6,855 bases of DNA from UBA2256 sp964453055 (GTDB lineage Bacteria; Spirochaetota; Spirochaetia; Treponematales; Rectinemataceae). The stretch is taken from the NCBI GenBank assembly GCA_964453055.1, contig CAYVOD010000088.1, positions 1 to 6,855 of the forward strand, read 5' to 3'. The translations under genes and the position numbers were made by a program. This document shows positions 1 to 5,472 of this stretch, piece after piece; within the stretch, counting starts at the first letter, position 1, and each line of letters opens with the position of its first letter. The notes beneath the pieces are model-generated. The model saw nothing but the letters and a program-made list of their open reading frames with translations. It was not told the origin of the DNA and did no database searches.

Positions 1-18
1 ACCACGGAGGTTTTTTCC

Positions 19-708
19 ATGAAAAGGAAAAGCATCGTTATCCTACTTATTCTCCTTATCGGAATAGCTCCCCTCTTCGCCGAGTCAGAAGCCGAGCTTA
101 AGGCTACCTACGAAGCGGCGATCAAGGCGGCTGCCGCCGCGCCGAACGACTACGAGCTGAACTGGAAGGCCGCCCGGGCGGCCCGAAAGTACGGCGACTA
201 CTTGGTGGTGGAGGAGATTTCGGGCTGGAAGGAAACCGCCCGGGCGGCCACCAAGGAAGGGATGAAGTACGGGGAAATCGCTTTCAAGCTCAACGCGACG
301 GGCATCGAGGGCTGGTACTGGTACGGGCTCTGCGTGGGCACATACTCGGACTGCGTCAGCATCGTCAAGGCTCTCGCCGAAGGACTGAAGGGCAAGACCC
401 AAATGGGCTTCGAAAACGCCTACAAGACGGACAAGATGTACGACGACGGCGGCCCCATCCTCGCCCTTGGGCGGTTCTGGCAAGTATTGCCCGGCATTGC
501 CGGCCAGGACCGGAAGAAGGCCGAACAGCTTTTCAACGAATACATCGACCTTTTCGGCTCAAGCGCCGACCCCAGCGCCTCCGCCTGGTATTACCGCGGC
601 CAGCTCTACAAGGATACGAACAGGACGGCCGAGGCCAAGGCGGACCTCAAGAAGGCCGCCGACATGGGCAACAAGGACGCCGCGAAGCTCCTGGCCACCA
701 TGAAGTAA
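19..708 (+). CDS. Exported TPR-like repeat protein, function unknown
   Basis: Seen: a 229-residue protein starting at an ATG 8 nt after GGAGG (6-10). Residues 1-21 form a Sec signal peptide (basic KRK at 2-4, hydrophobic core 6-19, likely cleavage after PLFA at 21). There is no cysteine lipobox, so a periplasmic or secreted product is expected rather than a lipoprotein. The mature part is helical and Ala/Lys/Tyr-rich. The C-terminal segment (about 185-225, AWYYRGQLYKDTNRTAEAKA) reads as one good TPR-like unit; 43-60 and 96-120 look like degenerate units. A distinctive block at 141-160 (YDDGGPILALGRFWQVLPG) separates them. Inference: a periplasmic scaffold or partner-binding protein. It vaguely recalls the TatT TPR proteins of TRAP transporters in treponemes, but no TRAP permease or binding-protein gene is beside it, so I do not assign that role. 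It is followed directly by a strong hairpin. Anything upstream lies outside the window. Confidence 0.85.
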   Translation: MKRKSIVILLILLIGIAPLFAESEAELKATYEAAIKAAAAAPNDYELNWKAARAARKYGDYLVVEEISGWKETARAATKEGMKYGEIAFKLNATGIEGWYWYGLCVGTYSDCVSIVKALAEGLKGKTQMGFENAYKTDKMYDDGGPILALGRFWQVLPGIAGQDRKKAEQLFNEYIDLFGSSADPSASAWYYRGQLYKDTNRTAEAKADLKKAADMGNKDAAKLLATMK

Positions 709-730
709 AATCGAGGCCCAGGGCTACTCA

Positions 731-785
731 GGGCCCAGGCGGGGCCGGAGGGAAACCCTCCGGCCCCGCCTGGGCCCGCGTTTTA
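731..785 (+). terminator. Very long perfect hairpin terminator after the TPR gene
   Basis: A 22 bp perfect GC-rich stem (731-752 pairing with 756-777) closes on an AAA loop (753-755) and is followed by GCG then TTTT at 781-784. It begins 22 nt after the TPR stop codon. The T run lies on the plus side, so it should act mainly on gene 1; the reductase gene ending at 836 runs towards it and meets the same stem without a T tract behind it. The stem is about twice the usual length of an intrinsic terminator. Confidence 0.8.
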
Positions 786-835
786 TGAGCCCATCTTGAA
801 GAACTCGGGCTATCGCCGCCGCCTCCGCTACGGAA

Positions 836-1768
836 TTACAGAGGCTTCTTCCTTAAAATCGCCGCGTAGAGTTTTTCGGCATGGGGAGTAGGGATTCCCA
901 GCTGCTTTCCGAGACGCAGGATCGTGCCTCCGAAGAGATCCCTCTCGTCCGGTTTTTCCCGCAACTCCATATCCCGCTGAAAGGAAGTGCGGGTCGTGGG
1001 CGGAAATTTAGCCGCCTTCGTCAACGTATCGTCTATGATCGTTTCGGGCAGGGCGATTCCCTTGGCTTTCGCCAAGGCCACCACCTCCGCCATCACCGCC
1101 TTGGTCTCGGCCAGATCGGCAGGTGACTGGAAGACCTCCCCGAGAGTCTTGCCTTCCTGAGCGGTAACGAGCCCGAAGGGGGCTATGAAAATATATTTGT
1201 TCCAGATTTCGACGAAGGGATCGTCCTTCCACATGTACTTGATTCCCGCCGCCTCGAGGATGGTAAGCACTGAGCGGTCGTCCCTGGCCTGACCCGGTTC
1301 CTTGCCGAGGAAAATGCTGCTCACGGGCCCGATCTGGACCACATGCCCGGGCTCCTGCACGAAGGAACTGATGTAGATCCCCGCCGGATGCACATACGCC
1401 TCGGAGATCACCGACCGGACTCGCTCGTAGATGTCGGCGCCGTTGAGTAGGGGTATTATTACCGTGGAATCCTTGACCTTGCTCTTCAACTGATGGAGGA
1501 CATCGTTCAAGCCATAACCCTTTACGCAGATAAAACAGTAATCCAGCAGCGGAAGTTCGGCTATGCGCTCCGTGGCCAGGCTCGGCCTGCCGACGATCTT
1601 TCCCTCCTCGGCGTCCAGCCTGATCCCTTCGCCCCGGATAGCCGCCAGCTGGGCGCCCCGGGCGACAAAACTCACCTGGTATCCCGAATCGCGCTCGCCC
1701 AGCGCCGCGAGCTTCGCGCCGACGAAGCCGCCTACCCCGCCGATGCCTATCACCGCTATCTGTTTCAT
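836..1768 (-). CDS. panE: Ketopantoate reductase family protein (ApbA/PanE)
   Basis: Family function: NADPH-dependent reduction of 2-dehydropantoate to pantoate in pantothenate/CoA synthesis, in the cytoplasm. Seen: 310 residues, close to the roughly 300 usual for the family. The N-terminal Rossmann motif is GIGGVGG (8-14), with R37 after the second strand (FVARG) as expected for NADP phosphate binding. Family positions are filled: K83 in CVKGY, N109 in LLNG, N190-K191 in WNKYIFIAP (catalytic lysine region), and E275 in KPDERD, which aligns with the catalytic glutamate of E. coli PanE. The C-terminal domain has the usual LGKQLGIPTPHAEKLY run. The ATG is preceded by AGAAGGAG (1774-1781). No other pantothenate gene is nearby, and this family has many paralogues acting on other 2-oxoacids, so the exact substrate is inferred. 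Divergent from the RRM gene, convergent with the TPR gene. Confidence 0.88.
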   Translation of the reverse strand: MKQIAVIGIGGVGGFVGAKLAALGERDSGYQVSFVARGAQLAAIRGEGIRLDAEEGKIVGRPSLATERIAELPLLDYCFICVKGYGLNDVLHQLKSKVKDSTVIIPLLNGADIYERVRSVISEAYVHPAGIYISSFVQEPGHVVQIGPVSSIFLGKEPGQARDDRSVLTILEAAGIKYMWKDDPFVEIWNKYIFIAPFGLVTAQEGKTLGEVFQSPADLAETKAVMAEVVALAKAKGIALPETIIDDTLTKAAKFPPTTRTSFQRDMELREKPDERDLFGGTILRLGKQLGIPTPHAEKLYAAILRKKPL

Positions 1769-1831
1769 CTCGACTCCTTCTCATTCATTCATCATGCGCA
1801 GGAATTCGATGCCAGAACCCCGCGACGACAA

Positions 1832-1859
1832 ATAATATCACAGGAAAAATAACGCGCAA
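1832..1859 (-). promoter_or_regulatory. Candidate sigma70-type promoter for the reductase gene
   Basis: On the minus strand, TATTAT (1832-1837, 5 of 6 to consensus) is preceded by TGA (1838-1840), an extended -10. TTGCGC (1854-1859, 3 of 6) lies 16 bp upstream. Transcription would begin near 1825, giving a leader of roughly 55-60 nt before the ATG at 1768. The -35 is weak; the extended -10 carries the call. Confidence 0.42.
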
Positions 1860-1894
1860 AGAACGAAGAGGACGATGAAGCACTCGACCCGGCC

Positions 1895-1966
1895 AAGTCT
1901 TTGCGAGAGGGTACCGGGGTGGGGTGCTATTTATTGTTAAGTCTTTGTGATAAAGTCTGTCGCGAC
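1895..1966. repeat. Short AAGTCT-type direct repeats and a GTCGCGAC palindrome in the divergent spacer
   Basis: AAGTCTTTGYGA occurs at 1895-1906 and 1939-1950 with one mismatch. A partial third copy, AAGTCTGTCGCGA, starts at 1953. The third copy contains the 8 bp palindrome GTCGCGAC (1959-1966). The A/T-rich stretch 1926-1955 is the likeliest site of the RRM promoter, but I see no convincing hexamer pair there. These could be operator half-sites or chance similarity. Confidence 0.35.
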
Positions 1967-1968
1967 GA

Positions 1969-2067
1969 GAAAGGGAGTCCTTTCGGATTCTCATTTCTAC
2001 CGATCCGCGGGTTTCGCGGATATACGTTTTGATGTCCGCCGGAAAGCGGCGGGTGAAGGATTTGATC
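1969..2067 (+). promoter_or_regulatory. Structured 5' leader of the RRM gene: three tandem stem-loops
   Basis: Three hairpins stand in a row before the GTG start. The first is GAAAGG/CCTTTC (1969-1974 with 1979-1984, loop GAGT). The second is a 7 bp stem ATCCGCG/CGCGGAT (2003-2009 with 2015-2021, loop GGTTT), followed by TTTT at 2027-2030. The third is CCGCCG/CGGCGG (2036-2041 with 2047-2052, loop GAAAG), ending 2-3 nt before the Shine-Dalgarno. The second could be a weak attenuator, and the third lies where it could influence ribosome access. Function is inferred; the pairings are read directly. Confidence 0.45.
2055..2060 (+). promoter_or_regulatory. Ribosome binding site that decides the RRM gene start
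   Basis: GAAGGA lies 7 nt before the GTG at 2068. The upstream alternatives, TTG at 2029 and ATG at 2032, have no purine-rich site in front; they sit between two hairpins. This places the start at 2068. Confidence 0.7.
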
Positions 2068-2337
2068 GTGGGAAAGAAATTGTACGTCGGGAACCTGAGC
2101 TATAACACCTCAGAAAGCAGCCTCAGAAACCTCTTCCAGAACTACGGCGGCGTTGCCTCCGCCAAGGTCATCAGCGACCGGGACACCGGTATGTCCAAGG
2201 GTTTCGGCTTTGTCGAGATGGATAGCGACGAGGAAGCCCAGGCCGCCATCAACGGAACCAACGGAACCGAGTTCGAGGGCCGCCAGATCAAGGTTAACGA
2301 GGCCATGGACAGGCCCCGCAACGACCGCAGGTACTAA
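2068..2337 (+). CDS. Small single-RRM RNA-binding protein
   Basis: Role: cytoplasmic protein of the bacterial RRM family related to cyanobacterial Rbp and glycine-rich RNA-binding proteins, which bind single-stranded RNA and are often linked to cold or stress responses. Seen: with the GTG start the protein has 89 residues and opens MGKKLYVGNLSYNTSE, the standard N-terminus of this family. RNP2 is LYVGNL (5-10) and RNP1 is KGFGFVEM (44-51), with the RNA-stacking aromatics Y6, F46 and F48 all present. The fold is complete by about residue 80 (RQIKVNEA). A short basic tail DRPRNDRRY (81-89) replaces the Gly-rich tail of plant-type relatives. An in-frame ATG at 2032 would add 12 residues (SAGKRRVKDLIV) that have no family counterpart and lack a ribosome binding site, so I reject it. 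The gene is monocistronic, with a structured leader and its own terminator. RNA targets are unknown. Confidence 0.9.
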   Translation: MGKKLYVGNLSYNTSESSLRNLFQNYGGVASAKVISDRDTGMSKGFGFVEMDSDEEAQAAINGTNGTEFEGRQIKVNEAMDRPRNDRRY

Positions 2338-2356
2338 GCCGGAAACAGGAGCGAAG

Positions 2357-2370
2357 AGGCTGTAAAGCCT
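2357..2370 (+). other. Small GNRA-loop hairpin in the RRM 3' region
   Basis: AGGCT (2357-2361) pairs with AGCCT (2366-2370) around a GTAA loop, a GNRA tetraloop. It lies between the RRM stop and the terminator. It is not followed by a T tract long enough for termination, and may simply stabilise the 3' end. Confidence 0.3.
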
Positions 2371-2393
2371 TTAGTTCCCAACCTATAGCACCT

Positions 2394-2421
2394 AAAGCCG
2401 CTCCGAAAGGAGCGGCTTTTT
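2394..2421 (+). terminator. Intrinsic terminator of the RRM gene
   Basis: A 9 bp stem AGCCGCTCC/GGAGCGGCT (2396-2404 with 2409-2417) has a GAAA tetraloop (2405-2408) and is followed by TTTT (2418-2421). Flanking AA (2394-2395) pairs with the first two of these Ts to extend the stem to 11 bp. It separates the RRM gene from the transporter gene that starts 44 nt later, so the latter probably has its own promoter or depends on readthrough. I could not identify that promoter in 2422-2464. Confidence 0.9.
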
Positions 2422-2464
2422 CAAAATAAACCAGAAAGAAATTACCAATATTCGGGGAAGAATC

Positions 2465-3400
2465 ATGAAAGCTAGGGCAGGAATTCTATACGCCGATCTC
2501 TTGCTTTTACTCACGGCCGCCATATGGGGCTTCGCCTTTGTCGCCCAGCGGGTGGGCATGGAAGATATCGGGCCTTTCGCCTTCAACGCCGTTCGTTACG
2601 CCATCGGCGTGCTGGTTCTCTTGCCCTTCATTCGCTACAGAAGAATAAAGGCTGCTAAATCGAGCTTACCCATACAGGGCAACTCAAGGCAGCGGGGCGG
2701 ATTGCTAAACCGCTTCATTGCCTTCGCCGTCACCGGCAGCGCCATGTTCATCGGCGCCAGCCTCCAGCAGCTCGGCATCGTCACCACCACGGCGGGCAAC
2801 GCCGCCTTCGTCACCAGCCTTTACGTCGTCATCATTCCACTCTTGGCTTCTCTCTTTGGAAGGAAAACAAGCTTCAAGGATTACGCCGCCGCCCTGATCT
2901 CGGTCTTCGGCCTCTATATCATCACCGTGGGATTCGGCGCGGGCTTTTCCATCGCCCCGGGGGATCTGCTCGTCCTGGCGGGGTCCCTGTTTTGGGCGAT
3001 CCATATACTGGTGATCGGAAAATTCGCTTCCACGGTTGATCCGGTGGAGCTGTCCGCCGGTCAGTTCGCGGTCTGCGGCTTTTTAAGCTTCGTCGCCGCC
3101 CTGATCTTCGAGCCTCAGCCCTTCGCGGGAACCTTCAAAGCCCTGGTTCCCCTGCTGTACGGTGGGCTGTTTTCCTGCGGGGTGGCTTTCACCCTGCAGA
3201 TAGTGGCCCAGCGCCGGGCGCCGCCGGCGCACGCCTCGATAATCCTGGCTATGGAAGGCCTCTTCGGCGCCATAGGAGGAGTCCTTTTGCTCAGCGAACC
3301 CGCGACGATCCGGCTTTTCGCCGGCGGCGCCCTCATGCTCGGGGCCGCCATCCTCTCCCAGCTGCCCCTCGGCAAGGCCGAGGTCGCCCGGGCGCCATAA
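2465..3400 (+). CDS. EamA/DMT-family inner-membrane transporter
   Basis: Family role: drug/metabolite transporters, usually exporting amino acids, metabolites or toxic compounds; substrate cannot be read from sequence. Seen: 311 residues, the usual length for a ten-helix, two-repeat EamA protein. Repeat 1 opens with LLLTAAIWGFAFVAQRVG (14-31), followed by NAVRYAIGVLVLLPFI (41-56), a basic cytoplasmic loop (57-82), GSAMFIGASLQQLGI and the TTAGNAAFVTSLYVVIIP helix (108-125). Repeat 2 starts at GDLLVLAGSLFWAIHILVIG (166-185), whose LFWAIH echoes the AAIWGF of repeat 1, and ends with LAMEGLFGAIGGVLLLSEP (261-279), where the membrane glutamate E264 and the SEP motif are typical. The ATG at 2465 has a modest GGGGAAG site at 2454-2460. 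The loop at 62-80 (KAAKSSLPIQGNSRQRGGL) is longer than usual for the family. It runs convergently into the YciI-like gene. Confidence 0.9.
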   Translation: MKARAGILYADLLLLLTAAIWGFAFVAQRVGMEDIGPFAFNAVRYAIGVLVLLPFIRYRRIKAAKSSLPIQGNSRQRGGLLNRFIAFAVTGSAMFIGASLQQLGIVTTTAGNAAFVTSLYVVIIPLLASLFGRKTSFKDYAAALISVFGLYIITVGFGAGFSIAPGDLLVLAGSLFWAIHILVIGKFASTVDPVELSAGQFAVCGFLSFVAALIFEPQPFAGTFKALVPLLYGGLFSCGVAFTLQIVAQRRAPPAHASIILAMEGLFGAIGGVLLLSEPATIRLFAGGALMLGAAILSQLPLGKAEVARAP

Positions 3401-3420
3401 GCGCGGGAGGAGCCTCGGCC
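3376..3420 (+). terminator. Weak GC-rich inverted repeat spanning the DMT gene stop
   Basis: GGCCGAGG (3376-3383) and CCTCGGCC (3413-3420) are perfect 8 bp complements enclosing the stop codon and a further GC-rich fold. There is no T tract after it, so intrinsic termination is uncertain. It is the only candidate end signal in the 31 bp between the two convergent genes. Confidence 0.25.
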
Positions 3421-3431
3421 GCGGGAAAACC

Positions 3432-3716
3432 CTAGAGCAGCTGCTCCATCCCCGGAGCGACCTTTACCGGGGCGAACTCGACGATATCGTATTTCGCGCA
3501 ACCATGAATGACAAAGGGGTCCTGGGCCATGACAGCCTCGACCTCGGCCATCGAGCTTCCCTTGGAGAATATCACTCCTCCCGTCCTGGGAACCTTGCGG
3601 CCCGAAGCCAGGAACAGCCCCTTCGCGTACTGGGCGTCCAGGAATTCCCTGTGGGCTTTCAGATAGACATCTACCTCTTCGTTCGGCTTTAGATATACCG
3701 ATGTGATGATGAACAT
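3432..3716 (-). CDS. YciI-like family protein (dimeric alpha/beta barrel)
   Basis: Role: small cytoplasmic proteins of the YciI family with a ferredoxin-like fold; members are proposed to be enzymes but most have no assigned reaction. Seen: 94 residues from the ATG at 3714-3716, which has a perfect AAGGAGG site 5 nt upstream. The reading frame stays open further upstream (to 3899), but that part overlaps the 3' end of the MFS gene and does not read like the family. H22 in KAHREFLDAQYAKGLFLASG sits where YciI proteins carry their conserved histidine. GGVIFSKGSSMAEVEAVMAQDPFVIHGCAKYDIVEFAPV (46-84 in outline) gives the usual strand, helix, DPF motif (66-68) and final strand. It lies 71 bp downstream of the MFS gene on the same strand and is probably co-transcribed, though an internal promoter is possible. 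Substrate unknown. Confidence 0.87.
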   Translation of the reverse strand: MFIITSVYLKPNEEVDVYLKAHREFLDAQYAKGLFLASGRKVPRTGGVIFSKGSSMAEVEAVMAQDPFVIHGCAKYDIVEFAPVKVAPGMEQLL

Positions 3717-3721
3717 TGCAG

Positions 3722-3728
3722 CCTCCTT
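3722..3728 (-). promoter_or_regulatory. Ribosome binding site that decides the YciI-like start
   Basis: On the minus strand, AAGGAGG is a full match to the anti-SD core and is spaced 5 nt from the ATG at 3716. This settles the start against the 61-codon longer open frame. Confidence 0.85.
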
Positions 3729-3748
3729 GCGATATTTCGACTCCGCAT

Positions 3749-3778
3749 ACAATACAGAAGATTTTCGAGCCCTGTCAC
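3749..3778 (-). promoter_or_regulatory. Candidate internal promoter for the YciI-like gene
   Basis: On the minus strand, GTGACA (3773-3778, 5 of 6 to TTGACA) is followed after 18 bp by TATTGT (3749-3754, 4 of 6 to TATAAT). A start near 3742 would give a leader of about 26 nt. It lies in the 71 bp gap after the MFS stop and would let the small gene be expressed separately. Confidence 0.33.
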
Positions 3779-3787
3779 CAGCCTGCC

Positions 3788-5026
3788 CTAGGCATTTTTC
3801 GCATTTCCGGGCCTGAGGCCCACGCCCAGGCTCAGCGCGGCGATCAGGGATAGGCCGGCCCCCAGCGCGAAGGGCGCCACGGGACCGAAGGCATTCCACA
3901 GCAGGCCGGCAATCAGGCTCGCCGGGAAGAGCGCTATCCCCACGATCGTGGAATGAAGACCCAGCACCGTGCCCTTGAGCTCCCGGGGCGCAAGCTCCGC
4001 GATGAACGCCCTCTCCGCTCCCGCCGTCGCCGCCGTGAAAACCCCGTAGAGCGCGAAAGCCGCCACGATCGTGGCCTTGCTCCCCGCCCAGGCGAAGGCG
4101 GCGTATACGATGGAGAAGACCAGATAACCCGCCACCAGCACCCGCTTGCGCCCCAGCTTGTCCGAAAGCCTTCCGAAAGGCAGGGAAAGAAGGGAGGAGA
4201 CGATATTGTACAGGAAATAGAGGAACACCACCGTGGCGGCGTCGAACCCCACGTTGCCAGCCCTCAGCAGCAGGAAGGTATTCGAGGAATTGCCTAGGGT
4301 GAAGATGAAGACCACGGTTAGATACAGTTTCAGCCGCCCGTCCAAGTTGCGCAGGCCTTCGAATACCCTGAGCGGCTTTTGCCGGCTCTCCCCATCGACC
4401 GTCACCCCATCCGCCCCGCCTTTTAAGGCCCCGGATTTGGCGGCCTCGCCCCCTTTAGCCCCGCCTTTTCCCGTCTCCCGTATGAAAATGAACAAAAAGA
4501 GGGCGAAGACCATGGGAATCGCGGAAAAGACGAAGATGCTCTTGTACCTATACTCTCCGTCGCCCGCCCTCATTATGAAGTACGCCCCGAGAATCCCCGC
4601 GGCGGAGCCGGCCATGTCGAGCATCTTGTGCAGGCCGAAGGAATGTCCCAGCTTCATATCCCCGCCGCTTTCGCTCACCAGGACGTCCCTGGGAGCGGTG
4701 CGGATCCCCTTGCCGAAACGGTCGATGACCCTGGCAGCCAGCACGCCCGCCCAGGATCCGGCGAAAAGCAAGGCCAGCTTATAGATCAGCCCCGTCGAAT
4801 AGCCAGCGAAGGCTATGGGCTTTTTCCTCTTGAACCTATCGGAGATATAGCCGCCGAATACCCGCAGAAGGCTGGCAAGGCTTTCCGCGATCCCTTCGAT
4901 CAGCCCCACAAGCGCCGGGGTGGCGCCGAACACCGATGTCAAATACAAGGGAATAAGCGGATAGACCATTTCGGTGCTCAGGTCGGCGAAAAAGCTCACC
5001 ATCCCCAGAAGTATGATATTTCGCAC
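3788..5026 (-). CDS. MFS transporter, twelve-helix type, substrate unknown
   Basis: Role: proton- or ion-coupled inner-membrane transporter of the major facilitator superfamily, probably an exporter; the substrate is not visible. Seen: 412 residues from a GTG at 5026, with AGGGGAGGT directly upstream (5031-5039). Helix 1 opens IILLGMVSFFADLSTEMVYP (4-23). MFS motif A appears twice, as expected from the two six-helix halves: GGYISDRFKRKK (58-69) and GRLSDKLGRKR (285-295). DRFGKGIRTAPRD (102-114) is a signature of one widespread uncharacterised MFS subgroup. The halves are joined by a cytoplasmic loop (about 184-220) that is Gly/Lys/Ala-rich and low in complexity. The C-terminal half ends with helices at 320-337, 352-378 and 381-404. 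It is first of two genes with the YciI-like protein downstream, and divergent from the cupin gene over 65 bp. Confidence 0.9.
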   Translation of the reverse strand: MRNIILLGMVSFFADLSTEMVYPLIPLYLTSVFGATPALVGLIEGIAESLASLLRVFGGYISDRFKRKKPIAFAGYSTGLIYKLALLFAGSWAGVLAARVIDRFGKGIRTAPRDVLVSESGGDMKLGHSFGLHKMLDMAGSAAGILGAYFIMRAGDGEYRYKSIFVFSAIPMVFALFLFIFIRETGKGGAKGGEAAKSGALKGGADGVTVDGESRQKPLRVFEGLRNLDGRLKLYLTVVFIFTLGNSSNTFLLLRAGNVGFDAATVVFLYFLYNIVSSLLSLPFGRLSDKLGRKRVLVAGYLVFSIVYAAFAWAGSKATIVAAFALYGVFTAATAGAERAFIAELAPRELKGTVLGLHSTIVGIALFPASLIAGLLWNAFGPVAPFALGAGLSLIAALSLGVGLRPGNAKNA

Positions 5027-5050
5027 GGATACCTCCCCTTCGCGATTCTT

Positions 5051-5078
5051 AGTATATTCATATCGACCTATGTTACAA
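5051..5078 (-). promoter_or_regulatory. Candidate promoter for the MFS-YciI unit
   Basis: On the minus strand, TTGTAA (5073-5078, 4 of 6) and TATACT (5051-5056, 5 of 6) are 16 bp apart. Transcription near 5044 leaves a leader of about 18 nt containing the ribosome binding site. On the opposite strand, TATGTT (5069-5074) with TTCTTA (5046-5051) is a poorer match that could serve the cupin gene, overlapping this promoter face to face. Confidence 0.5.
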
Positions 5079-5091
5079 AGAGGAGGATCCA

Positions 5092-5436
5092 GTGGTCAGG
5101 CATATCGAGGATATCGAATCGACGGAAATGAAAGGACAGGGAGTCAAGGGCGTCACCAAGCGCATCGCCATAGGACCCAAGGACGGCTACGAAGGCTATT
5201 TGCGAGTCTTCACGGTACAGCCCGGAGGCTCCAGCCCCTATCACTCCCATCCCTGGTTCCATGCTAATTATATATTGGAAGGCTCGGGCGCAGTAATAAT
5301 CGAAGGAGTCGAGCACCCCGTAAAGAAGGGCTCGGTAGCCTATATAGAAGGAGGGAAGAAGCACCACTTCGTCAATCAGGGCGCCTCTCCCCTCGTCTTC
5401 ATTTGTCTCGTGCCCCCCGAAGGGGACAGCTACTAA
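5092..5436 (+). CDS. Single-domain metal-binding cupin
   Basis: Role: a small beta-barrel protein of the conserved-barrel cupin family; members bind a divalent metal and act as enzymes, sugar or small-ligand binders, or have no known role. Seen: 114 residues from a GTG at 5092 with AGGAGG (5081-5086) 5 nt before it. Cupin motif 1 is PGGSSPYHSHPWFHANYILEG (44-64 in outline): H51, H53 and H57 are likely metal ligands, with the HPWxH form replacing the usual downstream glutamate. Motif 2, around GSVAYIEGGKKHHFVNQG (80-97), supplies H91 or H92 as the fourth ligand. This all-histidine pattern and the length match the Thermotoga TM1287-type cupins as I recall them. The product ends LVPPEGDSY. It has no signal peptide, so it is cytoplasmic. 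It is divergent from the MFS gene and may share its control region; the reaction is unknown. Confidence 0.88.
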   Translation: MVRHIEDIESTEMKGQGVKGVTKRIAIGPKDGYEGYLRVFTVQPGGSSPYHSHPWFHANYILEGSGAVIIEGVEHPVKKGSVAYIEGGKKHHFVNQGASPLVFICLVPPEGDSY

Positions 5437-5442
5437 GTCGTC

Positions 5443-5464
5443 GCCGCCAAGACCCGCGGCTTTA
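5443..5464 (+). terminator. Possible weak terminator between cupin and permease genes
   Basis: GCCGC (5443-5447) pairs with GCGGC (5456-5460) around an 8 nt loop and is followed by TTTA. It lies just after the cupin stop in the 36 bp convergent gap. The short stem and short T run make it a weak call. Confidence 0.35.
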
Positions 5465-5472
5465 GAATCGTC

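Noticed and set aside
85..483. 132-codon minus-strand frame opposite the TPR gene
   Set aside because: Opposite-strand shadow of a GC-rich gene; the plus-strand protein has a signal peptide, ribosome binding site and terminator.
1785..1994. 69-codon minus-strand frame in the divergent spacer with a hydrophobic stretch (VIFPVILFVVAGF)
   Set aside because: No ribosome binding site before its ATG, composition unlike a real protein, and it covers the candidate reductase promoter and the repeats. Chance frame.
2029..2067. N-terminal extension of the RRM protein from TTG 2029 or ATG 2032
   Set aside because: No Shine-Dalgarno, overlaps a 6 bp hairpin, and the added residues have no counterpart in the RRM family; the GTG at 2068 is preceded by GAAGGA at 7 nt.
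3435..3446. 12 bp palindrome GAGCAGCTGCTC at the 3' end of the YciI-like gene
   Set aside because: It encodes the C-terminal residues EQLL and has no T tract after a loop-forming stem; probably codon-driven coincidence.
3717..3899. Upstream extension of the YciI-like reading frame
   Set aside because: It overlaps the 3' end of the MFS gene, is Arg/Gly-rich shadow sequence, and a perfect AAGGAGG directs initiation at 3716.
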